From contig NZ_FXLP01000005.1 in NCBI RefSeq assembly GCF_900176605.1, positions 310,001 to 374,000 of the forward strand: DNA of 64,000 bases, given 5' to 3'. Made by a program: the position numbers and the translations under genes. Shown here piece after piece: positions 44,154 through 51,884 of this stretch. Each line of letters begins with the position of its first letter. Position 1 is the first letter of the stretch. The notes under the pieces are model-generated. The model was not told where the DNA came from and ran no database searches. It was given only the letters and a program-made list of their open reading frames with translations. This DNA comes from Peptoniphilus vaginalis (GTDB lineage: Bacteria > Bacillota > Clostridia > Tissierellales > Peptoniphilaceae).

Positions 44154-45053
44154 TTAATTCTCTGCATCATCATCCTTAACTGATAAAAAGACAGTCAACA
44201 ATATACAGAAAAATCCTCCTAACTCTACTAAGGAAAATCTCATTCCTAAGAATATAGCAGCAAACAAAGTAGCTGAAGCTGGTTCTAGACATCCTATTAG
44301 GGTTGCCTTAACTGGTCCAATATGTTTTACCCCTTCAAGGAAGATGGAGAAGCCACCAGCAGTTCCCACTAGGATTATAATTGCTATCATTAACCATGCT
44401 ATGAAGTCTAGATCCCTTGGTATAATCCAAGCCTTAGTAATTATGGATATTACAAGACCACCGATGAGCATACCCCATCCAGTTACAAGTATGTTGCCCC
44501 ATTTAAGTATAATAGGTCTAGAAAAAAGTGTGTATGTGATAACGCCTAATGCTGATAACAATCCAAAGACAAGTCCTGCTGTGGAAATTGTCATATTACC
44601 AGGATTTCCACCAGTTGAGATTAAATAAGTTCCAAAGACAGCTAGAAAAACAGCTATAACTTGTGAGAGTTTCATTCTTGTTCTTGTAACTATGGACATA
44701 AAGACAATCATTATTACTACGTTAAGACTTTGAAGGACTGTCGCAGTCGCTGAGTCAGAATATTTTATAGCACTTACAAAGGTGTACTGACACATTAAAA
44801 GTCCTAAGATAGCAAAGGCAAAAAGCCAGCATACATCCTTTGGGACTGTCCAAATTTTTATAACTTTATCCTTATCTTTAAAGGCTGCTAAAATTAAAAG
44901 TACAATGCCTGATAAGACCATACGAACTGCTGTTAACCAAGATGAATCAATAACATAATTCATAAAAAGATACTGACTACAAACACCAGAAATTCCCCAG
45001 CTCAAAGCACCCATAGATGCAAAAAACAAACCTCTCAGATTCTTATTCTTCAA
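44154..45053 (-). CDS. DMT-superfamily transporter (EamA, ten helices)
   Basis: 299 residues with two EamA repeats: first ends near VLQSLNVVIMIVFMSIVTR, second begins near STAGLVFGLLSALGVITYT. Inner-membrane metabolite exporter or importer; substrate unknown. N-terminal GALSWGISGVCSQYLF is the usual EamA opening. AGGAAG ribosome site on the minus strand near 45065. Confidence 0.87.
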   Translation of the reverse strand: MKNKNLRGLFFASMGALSWGISGVCSQYLFMNYVIDSSWLTAVRMVLSGIVLLILAAFKDKDKVIKIWTVPKDVCWLFAFAILGLLMCQYTFVSAIKYSDSATATVLQSLNVVIMIVFMSIVTRTRMKLSQVIAVFLAVFGTYLISTGGNPGNMTISTAGLVFGLLSALGVITYTLFSRPIILKWGNILVTGWGMLIGGLVISIITKAWIIPRDLDFIAWLMIAIIILVGTAGGFSIFLEGVKHIGPVKATLIGCLEPASATLFAAIFLGMRFSLVELGGFFCILLTVFLSVKDDDAEN

Positions 45054-45093
45054 TCAATCTTCCTCCTATAATGTCAAAATTCATATATAAATG

Positions 45094-45270
45094 TTACTTT
45101 ATTTCATCTCCTAAATTCCTAAGTTTATCAACTTGTTCTTCTCTTCCAAGTATTATAAGGACAAATCCAATCTTAAAAGTATAATCAATTGGAGGGTTAA
45201 AGAGCATCTTTTCATCTTCAATCTTTTTTATTGCTAAAACAGTGAGACCAGTTTTTCTTGGTATTTCTGC
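45094..45270 (-). pseudogene. Orphaned RCK/TrkA-C remnant of the K+ channel
   Basis: Minus strand reads AEIPRKTGLTVLAIKKIEDEKMLFNPP... to IILGREEQVDKLRNLGDEIK, the TrkA_C module that normally ends channel regulators. It is out of frame with the channel part and lacks start and TrkA_N. It directly abuts the channel coding end, so an internal deletion removed the NAD-binding RCK_N domain. Confidence 0.72.
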
Positions 45271-45563
45271 TTACTTTCCTTCCATAAATCAGAAACCTTA
45301 CCTTCAACAAAAATAGCAACAATACTTGCATTGGCATAACCAACAATACCAACACCCAAAAATATCATGATAACTGAAAATATTTCAGATGTATTGCTCG
45401 TGGTACCAACTTCACCAAAGCCAACAGTAGATACAGTTATAACTGTCATATACAAGGCATCGACAATATCTACATCTAGTAGAATCCTAAAACCCACTGT
45501 TCCTAAAATAAGTAAGAGAGAAAAAGCATATAAAATAAATTTAAGTCTTCTTTTCTCGTCCAT
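45234..45563 (-). CDS. Two-helix potassium channel pore, truncated
   Basis: 109 residues. First helix FILYAFSLLLILGTVGF, pore helix and filter TVITVSTVGFGEVG (TVGFG selectivity filter), second helix FSVIMIFLGVGIVGYANAS. The frame then runs a few residues past KVSDLWKESK and stops. Related bacterial channels of the MthK type continue with TrkA_N and TrkA_C domains; here the former is gone and the latter is out of frame. It may make an ungated pore or be a null allele. Confidence 0.78.
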   Translation of the reverse strand: MDEKRRLKFILYAFSLLLILGTVGFRILLDVDIVDALYMTVITVSTVGFGEVGTTSNTSEIFSVIMIFLGVGIVGYANASIVAIFVEGKVSDLWKESKQKYQEKLVSLF

Positions 45564-45709
45564 AAGCCTCTCCTATACTTGAGATTATATTATAATACAG
45601 GATAAAAGACTAGACGTTTAAGTCTTATAATAATATTCTAATTTATCTATTTAATATTATATAAAAATTAGGATTAAAAAATTAAATAGCCGATAATATT
45701 AAAATTGGT

Positions 45710-45753
45710 GATGTTGCAGAATAGATGATTCTACTCTGCGACATCATTTTTTT
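45710..45753 (+). terminator. Hairpin at the left IS1182 end (bidirectional terminator)
   Basis: GATGTTGCAGA / TCTGCGACATC (45710-45720 with 45735-45745), inner AGAAT/ATTCT pairs, then seven T on the plus strand. Confidence 0.65.
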
Positions 45754-45875
45754 ATCAAATATTTAAGTTTAGCCATTATGTTTTTTGCTTTTAAGTTATT
45801 TTCTGGATAGATTTATCTTGTTTCATATAAAAATGGGTGCACTTAATAAAGTTGGCTTTAATGAATATTTTTTTC

Positions 45876-47435
45876 TTAAGCAGCTTTGTATTTTATGATT
45901 TCTAGGTTATTATTTTCTATTTTTGATGTCAGTTTATTTAAGTTTAGTGCTATTGATATGAGGCATATCTCACTTTTTATATTTTCTTTTCCTCTGTGGT
46001 GGAATCTGTTGTAGTTTAAGCCTGATTTTATTTTGGAGAATGCTCCTTCGGCTTGTATTGATCTATTTATTCTTTCTTCTATTCCTTGGTCGGATTTTAT
46101 GTTTTTTAAGGATTCTTCTCTATATTTTTGAAATGTTTCTGATATGTAGATTCCTTTGGTTTTTTGTCCTTCTTTGTTCCAATCGAAGCATCTGTAGACT
46201 TTTGTTGTTGTTACGTATCCACTTTTTCTTTTTCTGTATCTGTCACTGCATCTTATGAATTCTTTGCCTTCTTGTGATGTGTATTTGTCTTGTCTTTCAT
46301 CGTATTTTAAGCTTTTCTTAAATTCTTGCTCTTTTTTATATTTTCGTGTTTTTGACTTTTCATAGTTTGATGGTTTTATGTAGGATGTTAAATTATTTTC
46401 TGCTAGATATACATAGTTTTCTTCGCTTTCGTATCCTGCATCTGCTACTATCTTGTTTAGCTTGTTTGGATTTTTTTCTAGAAGGTCTTTTAAGAATGGT
46501 TTTAGGGTGTACATATCAGATGGATGGTGGGATATGTTTTCTCCTATGATGAAGCCTGATGCACTTGCTAATTGGATATTGTAGGCTGGTTTTAGTTGAC
46601 CATTTTTCATGTGGTCTTCTTTCATTCTCATGAAGGTTGCATCATGGTCTGTTTTTGAGTAGGAGTTTCTGTTGTCTCCCATTATTTCTAGATGTTTCTT
46701 GTAGCTTTCTAGTTTTTCTTTCCATTCTTTTAAATGTTCATAGTCTCTTTGTTCTTTTGTTTTTCTTTTTCCTTTTCCATAAACGAATTTTATTTTTTTC
46801 TCTTTGCAGTATTTTCTCAATTGCTTAAAGATTGTTGTTACTGCTTGAAGTACTTGGCCTGGAATTAGACTTTTACTTAGTCCTAGTTCTTCTTTTATTT
46901 TTTCTATTAATTTTTCTTGCCATTTTTCTATACTTCCTCTCCATACAAAACTATATCTGTTGGCATAGGCTTCTATCTTTGTTCCATCTATATAGATGCT
47001 TGATAGGTCTATCTGTTTTTCTTCTATCAGTATTTGTACCATTTGATTTAGTAGTTCTGGTGTTAGTTCTTGTATTTTCTGTCTAAATCTATTTATTGTG
47101 CTATGGTCTGGTGGTTGTTCTGTATCGAGTAGGTACTTAATTCTTAAATCATATTTGCATGATTTTTCTATTTCTCTTGATGAAAATATTCCTTCTGAAT
47201 AGCAGAATATTATTATTTGAAGCATGGTTACTGGATTTACAGTAGGTTTTCTTCCAAGTGATGAGTAGACTTTTCTTAGTTCTGATAGATTCATCCTTTC
47301 AATTATATTTTTTACAAGCCTTAGTTTAACATCATCTTTTATATATATTTCTGTATTAAAGTTTAATCTTAGTTGAATTGTATCATTAACTAGTGTATAG
47401 TTAGTTAATGATGATGTATTTTTAGTTCTTTTCAT
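45876..47435 (-). CDS. IS1182-family DDE transposase
   Basis: 519 residues, full length for the family. N-terminal DUF772-type region (SLGRKPTVNPVTMLQIIIFCYSEG; KYDLRIKYLLDTEQPPDHSTINRFR), first Asp in SSIYIDGTKIEAYANRYSF, second Asp in KIVADAGYESEENYVYL, last Glu in SIQAEGAFSKIKSGLNYNRFHHRG. No internal stops, so probably active. Many plus-strand frames over this gene are shadows. Confidence 0.93.
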   Translation of the reverse strand: MKRTKNTSSLTNYTLVNDTIQLRLNFNTEIYIKDDVKLRLVKNIIERMNLSELRKVYSSLGRKPTVNPVTMLQIIIFCYSEGIFSSREIEKSCKYDLRIKYLLDTEQPPDHSTINRFRQKIQELTPELLNQMVQILIEEKQIDLSSIYIDGTKIEAYANRYSFVWRGSIEKWQEKLIEKIKEELGLSKSLIPGQVLQAVTTIFKQLRKYCKEKKIKFVYGKGKRKTKEQRDYEHLKEWKEKLESYKKHLEIMGDNRNSYSKTDHDATFMRMKEDHMKNGQLKPAYNIQLASASGFIIGENISHHPSDMYTLKPFLKDLLEKNPNKLNKIVADAGYESEENYVYLAENNLTSYIKPSNYEKSKTRKYKKEQEFKKSLKYDERQDKYTSQEGKEFIRCSDRYRKRKSGYVTTTKVYRCFDWNKEGQKTKGIYISETFQKYREESLKNIKSDQGIEERINRSIQAEGAFSKIKSGLNYNRFHHRGKENIKSEICLISIALNLNKLTSKIENNNLEIIKYKAA

Positions 47436-47591
47436 AAATACATTGTATCAAAAAAGACGAGGATTTTTATGTTTCCTCGTCTTTTTTCTATGATGGGACT
47501 TTTGCAACAGCCCCATTTTTTTGCGAAATTTATATTATAATTAAGTTAACTAATAATTAATTAGGCTTAAGTAAGCTGGGGGTGAAATAGT

Positions 47592-49109
47592 GTGACTGAC
47601 TTCAAAAAAATTTGTGCATTTTCAGATAAGTGGTTGAAAAAATTTTCGGATAAAGAGCCGAAACTTTTTGATTTAATGGATGGTTCAATGGCAGATGATT
47701 GTTTAGGACTTGGCTTTTCACTAGAAAGTGGACATGAATTTATACGAAAATATGGACAAGCTTCTGGAAAGTTAGCTAACTTAAAAGAAATTATTGAAGA
47801 TATAAATGAAATTAATCTTTTAGGTTCTGTTATTTTTCTAAAATGGAGATATTTTAATCACTGGTCTTATGATCAAAGTGAAATATTAAAAGAAGATAAT
47901 ATTAATTGGTTTATCTTAGCACTAAGTCATTTAGAACGCCTTGCAGCAAAGAATGAATTCTTATTCAAGGGTGAAATCAAAAGTATTATTTTAAAATCTG
48001 ATGCTATGGTTTTTGGACTAGGTCCTGAAGAAGGTCAAGTATTTAGTCAGGATATTTACTTAGATATCAAAGGAAGAGTTTCAATTAAGTCTTATAAATA
48101 TACTAGACAAGTAGGGGCAAAAAATAATGTGGAAAAAAGGGACTTTAAAATTGGAATAAGAGAAACTTTTAAAATTTTTTATGAACTTAAAAAATATTTT
48201 GAATCTAAATATGATCCCTTTGAACTTATGATTATGGATGTGGGAAGCTGGGATGCAGTGATAGAAAACACAGCAGGTGAAAAATATACATTTAATGGAC
48301 CTCTGATTAAAAACTATCACAAGAATCTTGACTATTTGTCTACCCTTATCAGGACCTTACTTGGGAGAAGGGACTTATTTGTTTTTAACGGTGATGCTAA
48401 GACTGATAGAATTAAAAAGATTGCTATTGACTACAGTAGAACAACAGAAGACCCAATAAACTACTTTCTATACTATTTGGAACCTTTTAAGATGGTTTAT
48501 GAATACAAGGAATCCCTAGTAATTGATAGGAAAGAAGATACTATTGAGCATATTAAAATAATTGGAGAAGGACGTAAAATTTCTCAAAAATTTGAAGTAG
48601 AGGGCTTAATTGATAATATTCTTGAAGATTTTGAAGAAGACTTGTTTAAAGAAGTCAAAGGGAATCCGGATGATGCTGTAGATATACCTGGCGATATAAG
48701 AAAATATAAGATTACTATTGATTATGAGAAAAAGCCACAGCTAATTATTGAAGGAGATTTTGACAAGAGAGGTTTGCCAAAAGACTTTTCTGACTTCGCT
48801 GCAAGACTTCAGGATTCTATAAATTTATGTAACTTTGAAGAAATTTTAAATCCAAGATTTTATAAAAAAGTTAGGAGATTAAAATATCAATATATTTATT
48901 GTAGCTTAACCTTTGGAAGTAGTAAAAAGACCTACTATTACAGGACCGAAGATGACAATATAGAAGAAGGGGATTTGGTAATAGTTCCTGTAGGGTCTGA
49001 CAACCATGAAGCAGAAGCCCTTGTAGTAAAAGTTGAATACTATAACAAGGAGGATGTGCCCTTTCCACTTAATAAGACGAAGTTTATAATTGAAAAGTAT
49101 GATGATTAA
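47592..49109 (+). CDS. Hypothetical 505-aa protein
   Basis: Not recognised. Soluble, acidic, no membrane segment. The first ~130 residues are helical and include LGLGFSLESGHEFIRKYG and LSHLERLAAKNEFLF. The last ~80 (KYQYIYCSLTFGSSKKTYYYRTEDDNIEEGDLV...) are a beta-barrel-like module also seen at the ends of other uncharacterised Firmicutes proteins. GGGGGTG-type ribosome site and GTG start. A TATAAT-like hexamer lies at 47536, just beyond the IS1182 end, so the IS may influence its expression. Confidence 0.6.
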   Translation: MTDFKKICAFSDKWLKKFSDKEPKLFDLMDGSMADDCLGLGFSLESGHEFIRKYGQASGKLANLKEIIEDINEINLLGSVIFLKWRYFNHWSYDQSEILKEDNINWFILALSHLERLAAKNEFLFKGEIKSIILKSDAMVFGLGPEEGQVFSQDIYLDIKGRVSIKSYKYTRQVGAKNNVEKRDFKIGIRETFKIFYELKKYFESKYDPFELMIMDVGSWDAVIENTAGEKYTFNGPLIKNYHKNLDYLSTLIRTLLGRRDLFVFNGDAKTDRIKKIAIDYSRTTEDPINYFLYYLEPFKMVYEYKESLVIDRKEDTIEHIKIIGEGRKISQKFEVEGLIDNILEDFEEDLFKEVKGNPDDAVDIPGDIRKYKITIDYEKKPQLIIEGDFDKRGLPKDFSDFAARLQDSINLCNFEEILNPRFYKKVRRLKYQYIYCSLTFGSSKKTYYYRTEDDNIEEGDLVIVPVGSDNHEAEALVVKVEYYNKEDVPFPLNKTKFIIEKYDD

Positions 49110-49179
49110 AAGAGTTATTAAAATAAAGACTGGAGAGTTCAAAATGTGGTGACCCAATAAAATAAATTTTTATAAATGA

Positions 49180-49185
49180 TATAAT
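49180..49185 (+). promoter_or_regulatory. Extended -10 promoter of the AAA ATPase gene
   Basis: TG-A-TATAAT (TG at 49177-49178), 25 bases before the start at 49211; own transcript for the ATPase. Confidence 0.6.
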
Positions 49186-49210
49186 TGATTAGAGATTGCG
49201 AGGTCATACT

Positions 49211-49945
49211 ATGGAATACTTAAAAGAAGTTTATAAAATAAATTTAGAAGACTTGAAAGAAGACTTGTACCTGAGAAATATTCCTTCATTGAAAATTTTT
49301 CAGGGTTTAAAAATAGAAAAACCAGTAACATTTTTTGTTGGAGAAAATGGTAGTGGTAAATCAACTCTTCTTGAAGCAATAGCTATAGCCCTAGGTCTCA
49401 ACCCAGAAGGTGGATCCAAAAATTTTAATTTTGAAACCAAGAAAACACACTCAGAACTTGGTGACCTATTAGAAATTGCTAGAGGATCAAGAAGAGAAGA
49501 GGATGGATTTTTTCTTAGAGCCGAGTCCTTTTACAATCTTGCAACAGAAGTTGATGAACTTGGAGGATCTGCATCCTCAAGTTTTTATGATGCTTATGGA
49601 GGCAAGTCACTTCATTACCAATCACACGGTGAGAGTTTTAGGTCCCTAATCTTAAATAGGTTTAGACCTAGGGGAATTTACCTTCTCGATGAACCAGAGG
49701 CAGCACTTTCTCCAACTTCACAGATGTCTCTTTTATGTTTAATAGACGAACTGGTAAAAAAAGATTCTCAATTTATAATTGCAAGTCACTCGCCGATTAT
49801 ACTTGCCTATCCTAATGCAGATATTTATGAATTTAGTCAAGCTGGCATAGAAAAGACGTCCTATAGGGAAACACAATCCTATAGTGTGACTAAGACCTTC
49901 TTAGATGAGCCAGAAAGAATGATGAATTTATTATTTGATGACTAA
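49211..49945 (+). CDS. AAA/ABC-type ATPase (AAA_15/AAA_21-like)
   Basis: 244 residues from ATG 49211 (GCGAGG before it). Walker A GENGSGKSTLL near residue 38, Walker B RGIYLLDEPEAALSP near residue 155, and a His switch in IIASHSPIILAYP near 195. Between them a QSHGESFRSL signature-like segment. ABC-like cytosolic ATPase of the kind often annotated as predicted ATPase; no partner nuclease beside it. Role unknown. Confidence 0.82.
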   Translation: MEYLKEVYKINLEDLKEDLYLRNIPSLKIFQGLKIEKPVTFFVGENGSGKSTLLEAIAIALGLNPEGGSKNFNFETKKTHSELGDLLEIARGSRREEDGFFLRAESFYNLATEVDELGGSASSSFYDAYGGKSLHYQSHGESFRSLILNRFRPRGIYLLDEPEAALSPTSQMSLLCLIDELVKKDSQFIIASHSPIILAYPNADIYEFSQAGIEKTSYRETQSYSVTKTFLDEPERMMNLLFDD

Positions 49946-50060
49946 GAAGGATTCCCTTAAGACCCTAATAATAAAAAGTATAAGAAAAGAAAGTTAATTT
50001 ATTGAACAATTAATAAAAAAATATCTTATTATAAAAGAAAAATAAGAAAGGATATATTTT

Positions 50061-51404
50061 ATGGAAATAACTAGAGAATTTTTAGAAGAAAACCGAAAAA
50101 GATTTTTTGAAAATAGAGGAAACAGGATTGCACAAAGAGCAGCGGTAAACAATGGACTTTTAGAAGCCTCCATAGACAGGGTGGAAGATAGGACAAATAG
50201 ACATAGCTTTAACATCGAACTAAAAGAAAAAGAAATTAGAAACCAAAAACAATCTGGAAGATGTTGGATGTTTGCAGCCCTAAATTTAATGGAATACAAA
50301 CTTTGCACCAAGTATAAGCTAAAGGGCTTTGAACTTTCAAAAAATTATACCCTATTCTATGACAAGTTAGAAAGATGCAACTACTTCTTGGATTCAATAA
50401 TAAAGACAGTAGATGAGGATTTAGATGGAAGATTAGTATCACACATCTTGACAGATCCCATGGGCGACGGTGGACAATGGGATATGATAAAAAACATAAT
50501 AAACAAGTATGGACTTGTGCCAGCCTATGCAATGAAGGAATCAGTAAACTCATCTGCAACAGCAAACCTAAACAACTACTTGACAAAGGTATTGAGGATG
50601 TATGCCAAAAACTTGCGTAAGTCTTATGAAAAGGACAAAGATATAGAAACATTAAAAATAATGCAAGAAGAATACATGATAAAAGTATATGACATACTTT
50701 CCATAGCCCTAGGCACACCACCAGAACGCTTCGACTTCGAAGTTAGAAACGAAGATGAAGAATTTATTTCAGACAAAAACTTGACACCACAAGAATTTTT
50801 CAAGAAACATATAGAAGTCAACCTAGATGATTATATTTCTCTAATCAATGCACCAACAAGGGACAAAGAATATTACAAATCATACACAGTGGACTTTCTT
50901 GGCAATGTAATGGAACTTGACAAGGTAAAATATGTAAATGTCCCAGTAGAAGTAATGAAAAGTGGAATACTAAAGCAACTTAAAGATGGAGAACCAGTTT
51001 GGTTTGGTTGCGATGTAGGACAATTTTTCTACAGAAAGGAATCCTATCTTGACCTATCAACAGTAAAGATTTATGACTTATTAGATGTTCAATACGACTT
51101 TTCTAAGGAAGATAGACTTGACTACAAGGAATCACTAATGACCCATGCCATGGTCTTTGTAGGTTGCGATTACGATGAAAAAACTAATAAGATAAATAGG
51201 TACAAGGTAGAAAACTCTTGGGGTAAGGATGCAGGAGATAGGGGTTATCTCGTAATGAGTGACCAGTGGTTTGACGAGTATATGTATCAATGTCTAATCA
51301 ACAAAAAATATTTAGATGAAAGGGTCATAAAGGCCTACGAAGAAGAAGCAAGACACCTAAAACCTTGGGACCCAATGGGTTCACTTGCAAGTATAAAATT
51401 TTAA
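50061..51404 (+). CDS. pepC: Aminopeptidase C (C1B, bleomycin hydrolase family)
   Basis: 447 residues, normal family length. Catalytic Cys in KQSGRCWMFAALN near residue 71, His in MTHAMVFVGCDYD near 365, Asn in YKVENSWGKDAGDRGY near 388. Hexameric cytosolic cysteine aminopeptidase that trims peptides from the N-terminus. AGAAAGGAT site; a terminator follows. Confidence 0.95.
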   Translation: MEITREFLEENRKRFFENRGNRIAQRAAVNNGLLEASIDRVEDRTNRHSFNIELKEKEIRNQKQSGRCWMFAALNLMEYKLCTKYKLKGFELSKNYTLFYDKLERCNYFLDSIIKTVDEDLDGRLVSHILTDPMGDGGQWDMIKNIINKYGLVPAYAMKESVNSSATANLNNYLTKVLRMYAKNLRKSYEKDKDIETLKIMQEEYMIKVYDILSIALGTPPERFDFEVRNEDEEFISDKNLTPQEFFKKHIEVNLDDYISLINAPTRDKEYYKSYTVDFLGNVMELDKVKYVNVPVEVMKSGILKQLKDGEPVWFGCDVGQFFYRKESYLDLSTVKIYDLLDVQYDFSKEDRLDYKESLMTHAMVFVGCDYDEKTNKINRYKVENSWGKDAGDRGYLVMSDQWFDEYMYQCLINKKYLDERVIKAYEEEARHLKPWDPMGSLASIKF

Positions 51405-51420
51405 TTAGAAGAGAAATAAC

Positions 51421-51455
51421 ATCCTCTCTGCTGGAAACAGTAGGGAGGATTTTTT
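51421..51455 (+). terminator. Terminator of pepC
   Basis: 13-pair stem ATCCTCTCTGCTG / CAGTAGGGAGGAT, GAAA tetraloop, then five T. Confidence 0.92.
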
Positions 51456-51814
51456 ATGTTCAAAAATTATTTAGATTTTTTTAAAACACTAAATTAATTG
51501 CACCTAAGAAGTCAGTCATATAACTTAAAAAAGAATAAACATTTAAAAGTGGAAGAAATAAAGAAGTTATCAATAAAGTAAGATCTTAAAACTTATAAAA
51601 ATGATTAGAATAAATTAATATTATAAGAAGTTGAATAAAAATAATAATTTATAAAAACATCAGGATAGAAAAATATTCCCTATGTATCTGCTTAGTAAAG
51701 AATTAGGAGTATATTATTGAAAACCCTTAAAAATGTGTTAATTGATATAGGAAATCAAAAAAGAATAAATTAAGTTGAAATATAAAATAACAAACAATTA
51801 TAAGTTGTAAACGA

Positions 51815-51843
51815 TTGAATAAAAATTATAAGTGGTATACAAT
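51815..51843 (+). promoter_or_regulatory. Promoter of the SLH-domain surface protein
   Basis: TTGAAT, 17-base spacer, TACAAT; 41 bases before the ATG at 51885. The AT-rich stretch 51456-51814 contains no gene or other recognisable feature. Confidence 0.6.
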
Positions 51844-51884
51844 GTAATAGAAAGAATTTTATATATTTGAGAATAGGAGGATTT

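Larger units (their letters stand above)
45707..47514 (-). mobile_element. IS1182-family insertion sequence
   Basis: One transposase gene framed by partly matching ends: GGTGATGTTGCAGAA at the left (45707) and, inverted, GGGGCTGTTGCAAAAG at the right (47499-47514), sharing TGTTGCA. Both ends contain outward hairpins. The ends are diverged, so the exact limits and the target duplication are not certain. It lies between the K+ channel and an unrelated gene. Confidence 0.75.

Noticed and set aside
46040-47086. Hydrophobic plus-strand frames over the IS1182 transposase
   Set aside because: Leu/Phe-rich complements of a Lys/Glu-rich minus-strand gene; no starts with ribosome sites.
47592-49945. 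505-aa protein and AAA ATPase as a two-gene defence system
   Set aside because: They are 101 bases apart with a separate extended -10 promoter for the ATPase, and neither has a nuclease or effector motif. Evidence for a functional pair is too thin.
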